From a virus: a stretch of DNA of 22,874 bases. A model generated the notes under the pieces. That model ran no database searches. It was not told where the DNA came from and was given only the letters and a program-made list of their open reading frames with translations. Position 1 is the stretch's first letter, and the number at the start of each line of letters is the position of its first letter. The stretch covers positions 1 to 22,874 of IMG/VR virus record IMGVR_UViG_3300042888_003240; one strand, 5' to 3'. Positions 8,079 to 14,878 of the stretch are shown one piece after another. The translations under genes and the position numbers were made by a program.

Positions 8079-8960
8079 ATGAACAAGATTTTCAATTCAT
8101 TAAAGAAACTTCTTCCAGCAGAGCATATCAACGAAGTTGCTCAGTCTGTTAACGAGATGCTAGAAGAATCTAAGAAGGAAATGGAAGCTGAATATAATAA
8201 GAACTTAGAAGAAGCTTATATGCAGCTTACAAATGAACTTTCTCAGGCTGAAAAGACCGCCTACCATGGTTATAACGAAGCTTATGCTATCATTAATGAC
8301 CTTCAGGAAAGAATCGGAACTCAGAAGGCTGAGTTTGAGAACGCTCTTGAAGAAGGTTACGAAGAAGCTTATCAGATGCTTCTTGCAGAAAGAAGCAATA
8401 AGAATAGCGTTGAAAGCGACCTATACGAAGAGTATGATGGTAAGCTTAAAGAAATGAAAGAATATATCGTTGACAAGGTTGACGAATTCCTTCAAGTCAA
8501 GGGTGTTGAAATTTACGAGCAGGCGAAGAGAGATCTTCTTGCTGATCCTCGTATTGTTGAACACAAAGTTGCACTCGATAAGATCGTTAATATCGCTTCT
8601 GATTATATCGCTGGCGATGAACAATTCTTCTCAACTTCCGGCAAGCTTGAAGAAGCTCGCAAGTCTACAGAAGATCTTAAGGGTCAGCTAAGAATCATGG
8701 AAGCAAGGAACATTCGTCTTTCAACCGAGAATACGAAGTTGAATGAAAGTGTTCGTAGAGCTTCTGAAGTCATTGGTGAACATCGTGTTGATCGCACAAG
8801 AAGAGTCATCAGTGAGCAGAAAGAGCGTGGTATGAAAGCAAGAGTTGCAAGCGGGAGAGGTCAGTTAGTAACTGAGAATGTTCAGGTTATTTCTGAATCA
8901 AACTCAGCGAATGTGGACAACGATCTTCTCGTTCTTTCAGGAGTCAAGAAATCTAAGTAA
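8079..8960 (+). CDS. Prohead scaffold core protein, gp22-like
   Basis: This is the major scaffold protein around which the capsid shell forms, later destroyed by the protease. The 293-residue sequence is almost all helix and coiled coil, rich in Glu, Lys, Ala and Gln with no Cys or Trp. The T4 gp22-type region is seen around residues 129-165 (V-D-K-V-D-E-F-L, then R-D-L-L-A-D-P-R-I-V-E-H-K-V-A-L). Many L-E-E followed by A or G sites are potential protease targets. The ATG follows the protease stop by one base, with a purine-rich site GGGAGA upstream. Codon choice shifts toward C- and G-ending codons compared with neighbouring unknown genes, consistent with high expression. Confidence 0.88.
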   Translation: MNKIFNSLKKLLPAEHINEVAQSVNEMLEESKKEMEAEYNKNLEEAYMQLTNELSQAEKTAYHGYNEAYAIINDLQERIGTQKAEFENALEEGYEEAYQMLLAERSNKNSVESDLYEEYDGKLKEMKEYIVDKVDEFLQVKGVEIYEQAKRDLLADPRIVEHKVALDKIVNIASDYIAGDEQFFSTSGKLEEARKSTEDLKGQLRIMEARNIRLSTENTKLNESVRRASEVIGEHRVDRTRRVISEQKERGMKARVASGRGQLVTENVQVISESNSANVDNDLLVLSGVKKSK

Positions 8961-8987
8961 GTTTTATAATAAAGAAAGGTAACTACA

Positions 8988-10445
8988 ATGAGTCTCAATT
9001 CAACTTATTTGAACGAAGCTAAAGAACTGGAGAGCCGTTGGGCAAAAACTGGTCTTCTCAGGGGTATCGAAGATACTCATACCCGTGCTGCAACCGCAGT
9101 GCTTCTTGAGAACCAACGCCTAATGCTCGAAAGAGAAAAGCTATTTAACGAAGTGTCAACCGACACCGCAGATGTCGCACAGTTCAAGAGGATTTCAATT
9201 CCTCTCGTGCGCAGAATTTACCCACAGCTTATCGCTAACAAGATTGTAAGCGTTCAGCCACTACTCGGACCAACTGGTTTGGTGTACTATCTCCGTTTCC
9301 GTTATTCTTCCAACAAGGGTAGCGTTCGTGGAGCTAGCAACAACGGTGGTTTCCCCGGAGACGATATTAATTCACTCCAGCAGCTTGCTGATGGTACTGC
9401 TAACCTCGATGTTTATTATTCTTCACAGTTTATTAACAACGAATCAACCAGCACCGATGCAGGCGCAGATGTTAATAGCGTATTCAGCCCACTTGAACAC
9501 ACTCCAATCCTCGCAGGCACCATCACTGGTACTGTCTATGATGGTTCAACCGCTGTTCAGACATTCGTTGTCTCTTCAAACGGCACCTTCAGCTTTACCG
9601 CAATCGGTTCACCTACTAACAGAGCAACAGCTGGTAGCATCGATCTTACCACTGGCGAATTCACACTCACTTGGGATAATGCACCCGGTCCAAACAACTG
9701 CACAATCTCTTATGAGTACAATATGGAGTGCAATCAGGATCTTCCTGAAATCAATCTCGTAATTGAATCAGAAGATATCGTTGCTAAGACCCGTAAGCTC
9801 AAGGCTGTATGGTCTTATGAAGCACAGCAGGATCTCCGTAGTCAGCACAATCTTGATGCTGAAGCTGAGTTGACCGCTGTTCTTGCACAGGAAATCAACC
9901 TCGAAATCGACCGTGAAGTTCTTGGTGACCTTCGTAACAACGCAGGTACGGTTTCAGCTTGGGACTTCTCAACTGCAATCGGTCAGACCATCAAGGAAAA
10001 GTACGAAGCCCTTTATGTTAAGATCATCGAAGTTTCTAACGTCATCCACAGAAAGACCCTCCGTGGCGGCGCAAACTTCATCGTGACCTCACCTGAAGTT
10101 GCTTCAATCTTCGAAACAGCAACCGCTGGTTTCGCTCCTGCTCCTTCTGAGACCTTCACAAGCTCACTCGGCGTTCAATATGTCGGTACGGTCGCTAACC
10201 GTTATCGTCTATACAAAGATCCACTCTTCCCAAGCAACCAGTTGCTTATGGGTTATAAGGGCGACAGCTACATGGACAGCGGTTACTTCTACTGCCCATA
10301 CGTTCCACTCACCCAGACCCCAGTTGTACTCGACCCAGAGTCCTTCTGCCCAAGACGTGGTTTGCTTGTTCGATACGGAAAAAAGTTATTACGCGAAGGT
10401 GCTAAATTCTACGCAAGATTATCAATAGCCAATTTTAGAGTATGA
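8988..10445 (+). CDS. Major capsid protein, gp23-like
   Basis: This is the shell-forming HK97-fold capsid protein of the T4 type, 485 residues. Family hallmarks are I-S-I-P-L-V-R-R-I-Y-P-Q-L-I-A-N (69-84), V-Q-P-L-L-G-P-T-G-L-V-Y-Y-L-R (89-103), an inserted beta-rich domain around 165-245, and the A-K-T-R-K-L-K-A-V-W-S-Y-E segment that leads into the core. The N-terminal 60 residues are helical and charged, as in gp23, where about 65 residues are removed by the protease; L-L-E at 39-41 or F-N-E at 53-55 are possible cut sites. It has a ribosome-binding site (AAAGG near 8975) and a strong terminator 25 bases downstream. It is richer in G+C and C-ending codons than most of the window, as expected for the most abundant protein. 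Confidence 0.96.
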   Translation: MSLNSTYLNEAKELESRWAKTGLLRGIEDTHTRAATAVLLENQRLMLEREKLFNEVSTDTADVAQFKRISIPLVRRIYPQLIANKIVSVQPLLGPTGLVYYLRFRYSSNKGSVRGASNNGGFPGDDINSLQQLADGTANLDVYYSSQFINNESTSTDAGADVNSVFSPLEHTPILAGTITGTVYDGSTAVQTFVVSSNGTFSFTAIGSPTNRATAGSIDLTTGEFTLTWDNAPGPNNCTISYEYNMECNQDLPEINLVIESEDIVAKTRKLKAVWSYEAQQDLRSQHNLDAEAELTAVLAQEINLEIDREVLGDLRNNAGTVSAWDFSTAIGQTIKEKYEALYVKIIEVSNVIHRKTLRGGANFIVTSPEVASIFETATAGFAPAPSETFTSSLGVQYVGTVANRYRLYKDPLFPSNQLLMGYKGDSYMDSGYFYCPYVPLTQTPVVLDPESFCPRRGLLVRYGKKLLREGAKFYARLSIANFRV

Positions 10446-10470
10446 TTTTTTCATAACGTCTAACTTTACT

Positions 10471-10502
10471 GAAACCGCTTGTTTCCAAGCGGTTTCTTTT
10501 TA
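10471..10502 (+). terminator. Intrinsic terminator after the capsid gene
   Basis: A perfect 10-base-pair stem (10471-10480 with 10487-10496, GAAACCGCTT and its complement) with a six-base loop is followed by TTTTTATATTT. It closes the head operon and separates it from the endonuclease gene. Confidence 0.93.
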
Positions 10503-10572
10503 TATTTAACTAAGTTAGAAACAGTCAAACTGTCGTACAAAGTTAAAAGTTTTTTTATTATCGTAAAACGTC

Positions 10573-10600
10573 TTGATTTGAATTGAGTCTGTGTTATAAT
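10573..10600 (+). promoter_or_regulatory. Sigma70-type promoter of the endonuclease gene
   Basis: TTGATT at 10573-10578, a 16-base spacer and TATAAT at 10595-10600 with an extended -10 TGT form a near-consensus bacterial promoter. The predicted start near 10607 leaves a short leader containing AGGAG (10610-10614) before the ATG at 10621. It lies directly after the capsid terminator, so the endonuclease is expressed independently of the head operon. Confidence 0.8.
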
Positions 10601-10620
10601 AGATTCAACAGGAGAACATC

Positions 10621-12369
10621 ATGTCAAAGATTACAATCGAGTATGTTAGAGATCAGTTTGCTAATCGTGGGTGGACAGCACTTGCCGATAAGTATGTTAA
10701 TTCACAAACTAAGATTAGTGCTATTTGCGGCAATGGTCACGCAACAACAATTACATGGAATAATTTTCAAAGAGGTCAAGGTTGTAGATTCTGTGCTGGT
10801 AATATTAAGTTTTCATACGACCAAGTAAAAACTGTGTTTGAAGACAATGGTTGTGTCCTTCTTGAAAAAGAATACACAAGCAATAATACGCCTATGAAAT
10901 TTTTATGTTCATGCGGTGTAAAAGATGTAATATCTTTAACATCAATTAAAGCTGGAGCTAGATGCAATCAATGTACTGCAAGAAAGATTGCAGAAAGCAA
11001 TAGAGTTACAGATGAAGAATTAAAAAAACGATGTGAAACAAAAAAGTTTAAATTCATAAGATCTTTTGTAAACAAAGATAATGATAGAACATATATTGAA
11101 TACGTTTGCCATTGCGGCAATATGTCAAAAACTGGTCTTTTCAATTTCAATAAAATTGAAAATTGTCGCATTTGTGGTAATAACAAGAAAAGTGGTAAAA
11201 ATTGTTACAAGTGGAATGCTGATAGAGCAGAAGTAAGAAATAGAAAAATAATTCGCAAACGATTGGGAAACATTATCAATAGATGTCTATTTAAACAAAA
11301 TGGTCAAAAGTCTGCAAATACCGAAAGACTATTAAAATATCATCCAAATATATTAAAAGAAAAAATTATGCAACAAGTAAAAGAACTTGGTTTGGAAAAT
11401 AAAGCATGGCATGTTGATCATATATTTCCCGTACAAGCTTTTATAGATCATAAAATATATGATCTAAGTCTTATTAATCATATTGATAACTTAAGAGCAT
11501 TGTCAGAAGAAGATAATCTAAAAAAATATGATAATTATGATAAAGATAAATTTTTAAATTGGGTTATTTCAAAAACAAAATTTGAAACAATAGAAGAATT
11601 TCTGGCAAGTTATAATGTTTCTTTTACAAATGAAAATTTAATAATAACAAAAGATATAGCAATATGTTTTGTTAATATTATTAAGACAAATCAAGATAAC
11701 AATGAACAGCGCAATAAAATGATGGTTGACAAACATACTGTTGTCATTTTTTCAGATGAATGGACAACAAGAAACAAACAAGTTAAAAATTTTTTAAAAA
11801 GCCTTTTGCATCTTAATAAACAAAAAATTGATGCAAGAAAATGTGATATAAAAATAATTGATAATGATCTTGGTAAAAATTTTTGTGAAGAATATCATAT
11901 ACAGGGTTCAAATAACCTAGCTTATCAATTTTTTGGTTTATATCATGCAGAGGAACTAGTTGGTGTTCTTTCTTTGGGCAGACATACAAGACAAAGAGAC
12001 GATCTTGTTCTTGACAGACTTTGTTTCAAAGATGATGTAACAGTAAGAGGTGGCGCTAGTAAATTATTCAAATATGCTGCAATTTGGGCTAAAAATAAAA
12101 ATCATAATAAAATTATTTCATTTAGTGACAAACGATGGAGCAAAGGTGTTGTTTACGAAAAACTTGAATTTGTCAAAGAAGCAACCCTTTATCCAGATTA
12201 TAGTTATGTATCTTCAGCTCATCCTCATTTTAGATTGACAAAACAAAGTCAAAAAAAGAAAACAGTCAATTGTCCAGAAAGCATGACAGAAAAAGAATAT
12301 GCCAGATCAAAAGGATTGAAACTTATTTATGATTGTGGCAAAGACAGATGGGTTTATAATATTAAATAA
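10621..12369 (+). CDS. HNH homing-type endonuclease with Zn ribbons and Hef-like C-terminal domain
   Basis: This 582-residue protein has three parts. Residues 1-190 hold three zinc-ribbon-like units, each with a first Cys/His pair and a second C-x2-C (C36-H40 and C55-C58; C96-C98 and C115-C118; C163-C165 and C182-C185), as in DNA-binding modules of phage endonucleases. Residues 260-302 are an HNH nuclease core, with H264-V-D-H267, then N-H-I-D-N-L-R-A-L and E-E-D-N299. Residues 372-540 (I-F-S-D-E-W, A-R-K-C, H-I-Q-G, F-G-L-Y, R-G-G-A-S-K-L-F-K-Y, S-D-K-R-W-S-x-G-x-x-Y) resemble, from memory, the C-terminal region of Hef/EDxHD-type homing endonucleases, without the usual nuclease domain before it. 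It has its own promoter and ribosome-binding site. It is probably a selfish gene inserted beside the capsid gene. The HNH call is firm; the C-terminal family is tentative. Confidence 0.88.
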   Translation: MSKITIEYVRDQFANRGWTALADKYVNSQTKISAICGNGHATTITWNNFQRGQGCRFCAGNIKFSYDQVKTVFEDNGCVLLEKEYTSNNTPMKFLCSCGVKDVISLTSIKAGARCNQCTARKIAESNRVTDEELKKRCETKKFKFIRSFVNKDNDRTYIEYVCHCGNMSKTGLFNFNKIENCRICGNNKKSGKNCYKWNADRAEVRNRKIIRKRLGNIINRCLFKQNGQKSANTERLLKYHPNILKEKIMQQVKELGLENKAWHVDHIFPVQAFIDHKIYDLSLINHIDNLRALSEEDNLKKYDNYDKDKFLNWVISKTKFETIEEFLASYNVSFTNENLIITKDIAICFVNIIKTNQDNNEQRNKMMVDKHTVVIFSDEWTTRNKQVKNFLKSLLHLNKQKIDARKCDIKIIDNDLGKNFCEEYHIQGSNNLAYQFFGLYHAEELVGVLSLGRHTRQRDDLVLDRLCFKDDVTVRGGASKLFKYAAIWAKNKNHNKIISFSDKRWSKGVVYEKLEFVKEATLYPDYSYVSSAHPHFRLTKQSQKKKTVNCPESMTEKEYARSKGLKLIYDCGKDRWVYNIK

Positions 12370-12805
12370 CTATTTCACTTTCTGCATTTGCCAATAAAGG
12401 CAAATGCAGATTGTTTGTATCACTCAAGCACCAATAAATTTTGGTTAAAGAAAGGGCATCAAGTGCTATTTGGCATTTGTAGCATGGTTTAGCCAATCTG
12501 AATCGTCCATGGCGGTTGATTTTTAGACTTAGGATCGTAGTTCTCTTGCTATAGTGCTTATCATCGAGTTTGAGTAAAAGATCGGCTTCAGCGTGAAGGA
12601 AGGGGTATTTCTGCCAATGCTCTATATTGAATCGTTTAGCTAATCGATAAGCTTTAGCAGAAGTCATGATTGGGTTATTCTTACCTATTGCTAATATTCT
12701 ATTTTTTCTAATAGCAAAAGCATAATGATAGAATGGACGAGATGTTTCTCCACCCCAATCTTCCATCATAATTTTAACACATTTTTCTAAATGATATTGG
12801 TTCAT
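12362..12805 (-). CDS. Cytidine/dCMP deaminase-fold protein
   Basis: This 147-residue zinc-dependent deaminase-like protein has F-L-H71-A-E73 and P107-C108-Y-K-C111, the H-A-E and P-C-x2-C metal and catalytic signature of the family. Glu73 would be the proton shuttle. dCMP deaminases feed dUMP to thymidylate synthesis, a common phage function, but the substrate cannot be told from this sequence. The N-terminus lacks a clear nucleotide-binding loop of T4 dCMP deaminase type, so tRNA or other nucleoside targets remain possible. The stop overlaps the endonuclease stop by eight bases. A perfect TTGACA/TATAAT promoter ends seven bases before the ATG, leaving no room for a leader; Met13 or Met14 could be the real start. 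Confidence 0.82.
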   Translation of the reverse strand: MNQYHLEKCVKIMMEDWGGETSRPFYHYAFAIRKNRILAIGKNNPIMTSAKAYRLAKRFNIEHWQKYPFLHAEADLLLKLDDKHYSKRTTILSLKINRHGRFRLAKPCYKCQIALDALSLTKIYWCLSDTNNLHLPLLANAESEIVI

Positions 12806-12812
12806 AGTTTAA

Positions 12813-12840
12813 ATTATAATTAATTCAAACTATTTGTCAA
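12813..12840 (-). promoter_or_regulatory. Perfect consensus sigma70 promoter of the deaminase gene
   Basis: On the - strand TTGACA (12840-12835), a 16-base spacer and TATAAT (12818-12813) match the consensus in all twelve positions. Transcription is expected to begin at or next to the ATG at 12805, so the mRNA would be leaderless unless an internal start is used. Confidence 0.78.
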
Positions 12841-12850
12841 GATTAATCTG

Positions 12851-12875
12851 CATCTATGCTATCTTCGTTTCTTGA
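12851..12875. repeat. 25-base direct repeat, copy 1
   Basis: This is identical over 25 bases to 13802-13826 in the same orientation. This copy overlaps the 3' end of the flavoprotein gene, while the other lies inside the 3' end of the glycosyltransferase gene. The two copies are read in different frames. Together they bracket the flavoprotein gene as a unit of about 950 bases. Confidence 0.9.
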
Positions 12876-13722
12876 CTTCTTTAATTAAATTTTTAATTAA
12901 TTTGATTGCCTTGTCAATTAAATCACTTTTACGAACATCAATGTTGCTTTGACTATATTTTTCTTTATATCCAAAAACACTTCCTTCTATGCAGTTTTCT
13001 GGAACAAAAATGCCACTGTAGCGACACTGATTAACAATAGGCATAATAGCTTCTTTAGGACTGATATAGTCTTGTGGCTTAGAATCAGCCATAGCTAATG
13101 GCATCTTGCGTCCAACATAGTCATTTGCGCCATTATCTCCATGTATGAAAAATGCTCCAACTTTACCCTCATAATGATTTTTCAAAAGATCACGATATTT
13201 TCCACTTTGTTCTGCTGCTATTGTTTTCTTAGGGTCTTTGATATCTTTGCCGTAAATCTTTTTTGCGTCTTCGACAGATAATGTTAAACTAACGCAAACA
13301 AGTCTATCGAACAATGATTTGACTTGACTGGATGGACCTGACCAATAAACAGGTGTAAAAACAACAAATCCATCTGCTTCTTCCATTTTCTTGTAAACGT
13401 CTTCTTCATACATGAGATCATTTGTTCCATCGCCTTTGCCATAGCAGGAACATGGGTAATGGCATTGAAAGCCATTACTCGTTCCAACGCATCCTTTGCA
13501 TGGACGAACTTGTGGGTCATCATCCATTACTTTCAAATCAACAATTGTAAATTTGACATCTTCTGTTATTTCTTTTATTGCTTTGTTCATTAAAAAACTT
13601 GTTTTACTATCTCCACCAGAACAAGAATCCTTTGTTCGTGGACTTCCCTGAAAAACAACAATTTTTATTTTGTCGTTATTGTTAGCAGTAGCTTCTGAAA
13701 GATATTCAATAAAACTTATCAT
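12859..13722 (-). CDS. NADPH-FMN reductase-like flavoprotein with capsid-targeting-like N-terminus
   Basis: This is a flavodoxin-fold oxidoreductase of 287 residues. The FMN phosphate loop is V-V-F-Q-G-S-P-R-T (22-30), and the conserved F-T-P-V-Y-W-S-G-P-S-S-Q-V-K-S-L-F-D-R (122-140) is the second flavin-contact region. A cysteine cluster (C75, C78, C87, C91, C93) recalls iron-sulfur flavoproteins, though the spacing is not the classical one. The first 11 residues, M-I-S-F-I-E-Y-L-S-E-A, lie outside the fold and match the T4 internal-protein leader in shape, with L-S-E followed by A as a possible protease site. I infer an enzyme carried in the virion. No ribosome-binding site is visible. The 3' end includes one copy of a 25-base direct repeat, and the gene may have been inserted as a cassette. 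Confidence 0.85.
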   Translation of the reverse strand: MISFIEYLSEATANNNDKIKIVVFQGSPRTKDSCSGGDSKTSFLMNKAIKEITEDVKFTIVDLKVMDDDPQVRPCKGCVGTSNGFQCHYPCSCYGKGDGTNDLMYEEDVYKKMEEADGFVVFTPVYWSGPSSQVKSLFDRLVCVSLTLSVEDAKKIYGKDIKDPKKTIAAEQSGKYRDLLKNHYEGKVGAFFIHGDNGANDYVGRKMPLAMADSKPQDYISPKEAIMPIVNQCRYSGIFVPENCIEGSVFGYKEKYSQSNIDVRKSDLIDKAIKLIKNLIKEVKKRR

Positions 13723-13787
13723 ATTAAAATATATACTTTTTTTTAAATAAAATTATTACAAATAAAATTGTTTTTATGATTTATTTA

Positions 13788-14738
13788 TTAACCAATTTCT
13801 TCATCTATGCTATCTTCGTTTCTTGATTTAAAATATTGTACCAATTCATCTCTAAATTCAATTTTATTTCCTGTTAAGGCATAAATTCCTTGCCAATCTT
13901 TCTTTATGTCTGTATCTGGGTCATAGTTATTTTTGACTAGAACATTGCTTCTCCAGCTATAACCTCTATCTTTTTTCTTTCCATGCCAATAGTGTAATAG
14001 TGTTCCTTCAACATATCCTATATTTTTCTTAATATGCTCAACCGCAAGGGTTTCCCATTTTTTGAGTACACGTTTGTATGCTTGTGTGAATTTTTTGTTT
14101 ATAGTCATTTCAATCTTATCAACTAGACCAAAAGCCATATGTCTGTCTCCAGAACCTAATATTGCTTCTTCTATTAGTCCACCGAATGAATTAAAGGCAT
14201 ATTTTGTAGCTGCCCAAGCAAAACCGGGGTGCCAATGGTCATATTTGTCGCATTTTTGGTGTACACGGTTGAGATAACTATAAACAAATCCTTTGTGTGC
14301 TTTTATCATTTCGTGTTTAGGAGAAAGGTCTACAGCAGTGCTAAACATTTGGACTACTGGGTGGTGTTGTAGTTGATGTATGGTTTCTTCGACCCAATCT
14401 GGTCGTGCGAAGGCAACATCTGCGTCAATCCATGCAACGTATTCCCAATTTGATGGAAGTCTTTGTACTGCTACGTTGATCATGTTTTCTTTGTGCCACA
14501 ATTCAGATATAGTTCTTACTTGAATGTTTTGTGGGTTGTCTGATGTAGTGACTTGAAATGGTCTATTTCCGTATGCAGCTTCTATTGTGTAGAGTACTGC
14601 TCCAGAGTCATTGACCATTTTTTCAAATTTTTTGTACAGTTTGTATCGGCTATTGTATCTTTGAGGGTTAATGATAGGTGTGATAACATAGAGTTTTGCA
14701 TCTTCCTGATAATTGGCAGCTAATGTTTTGCTGATCAT
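13788..14738 (-). CDS. Glycosyltransferase, GT-A fold
   Basis: This 316-residue protein begins its domain with L-Y-V-I-T-P-I-I-N-P (17-26) and has the metal/sugar-nucleotide motif W-I-D105-A-D107-V-A-F-A-R-P-D-W, typical of GT2-like transferases. H-P-G-F-A-W-A (near 170) and the E-x2-L-G-S-G-D-R-H segment (near 192) suit the acceptor and catalytic regions of this type. It probably transfers a sugar from a nucleotide donor to phage DNA, a virion protein or a host surface; the acceptor is unknown. There is no membrane segment. The ribosome-binding site GAGGTG is good but lies in the 3' arm of a 10-base-pair hairpin, and a late-type octamer lies in that hairpin. The C-terminal codons contain the second copy of the 25-base repeat. 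Confidence 0.85.
   Translation of the reverse strand: MISKTLAANYQEDAKLYVITPIINPQRYNSRYKLYKKFEKMVNDSGAVLYTIEAAYGNRPFQVTTSDNPQNIQVRTISELWHKENMINVAVQRLPSNWEYVAWIDADVAFARPDWVEETIHQLQHHPVVQMFSTAVDLSPKHEMIKAHKGFVYSYLNRVHQKCDKYDHWHPGFAWAATKYAFNSFGGLIEEAILGSGDRHMAFGLVDKIEMTINKKFTQAYKRVLKKWETLAVEHIKKNIGYVEGTLLHYWHGKKKDRGYSWRSNVLVKNNYDPDTDIKKDWQGIYALTGNKIEFRDELVQYFKSRNEDSIDEEIG
13802..13826. repeat. 25-base direct repeat, copy 2
   Basis: This is the perfect match of 12851-12875. Here it encodes the glycosyltransferase C-terminus around S-R-N-E-D-S-I-D. In the other copy the same frame would read S-R-N-E-D-S-I-D-A-D and then stop, but the flavoprotein uses a different frame. Confidence 0.9.
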
Positions 14739-14742
14739 TTTT

Positions 14743-14768
14743 GCACCTCTAACAATATTTAGAGGTGC
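14743..14768 (-). promoter_or_regulatory. Hairpin hiding the glycosyltransferase ribosome-binding site
   Basis: Ten paired bases (14743-14752 with 14759-14768) and a six-base loop. On the - strand the 3' arm contains AGAGGTGC, which is the ribosome-binding site six bases before the ATG at 14738. A transcript coming from upstream would fold and hide it. No run of T follows, so it does not look like a terminator. Confidence 0.75.
14756..14763 (-). promoter_or_regulatory. Putative late promoter inside the hairpin
   Basis: On the - strand this reads TCTAAATA. With the usual five-base gap, transcription would start at 14750, giving an RNA that begins with the ribosome-binding site and lacks the 5' arm of the hairpin. 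The arrangement recalls the T4 lysozyme gene. It is inferred from spacing only. Confidence 0.42.
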
Positions 14769-14801
14769 CGGATAAAATAAAATTATTACAAATGATTAAT
14801 G

Positions 14802-14876
14802 TTATTTTTTCATGATTTCTTCATGAAGTTTGATATCGTGAGCATATGCTTCTCTTAAGGCTTTTGTCTGTTTCAA
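14802..14876 (-). CDS. Doubtful 24-codon ORF
   Basis: A TTG-started frame directly after the methyltransferase-like gene encodes a 24-residue, helix-like charged peptide (K-Q-T-K-A-L-R-E-A-Y-A-H-D-I-K). It has no ribosome-binding site and an in-frame stop just upstream. The composition looks protein-like, so it could be the tail of a once longer gene or a small peptide. It is listed because the 140-base gap otherwise holds only the hairpin. Confidence 0.18.
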   Translation of the reverse strand: MKQTKALREAYAHDIKLHEEIMKK

Positions 14877-14878
14877 CT

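Noticed and set aside
9328-9762. Long alternative frame inside the capsid gene
   Set aside because: The Ser/Leu/Gln-rich product is typical of an off-frame reading of the strongly biased capsid codons.
14743-14768. Hairpin as a terminator of the methyltransferase-like gene
   Set aside because: No T run follows on either strand, and the 3' arm contains a correctly spaced ribosome-binding site.
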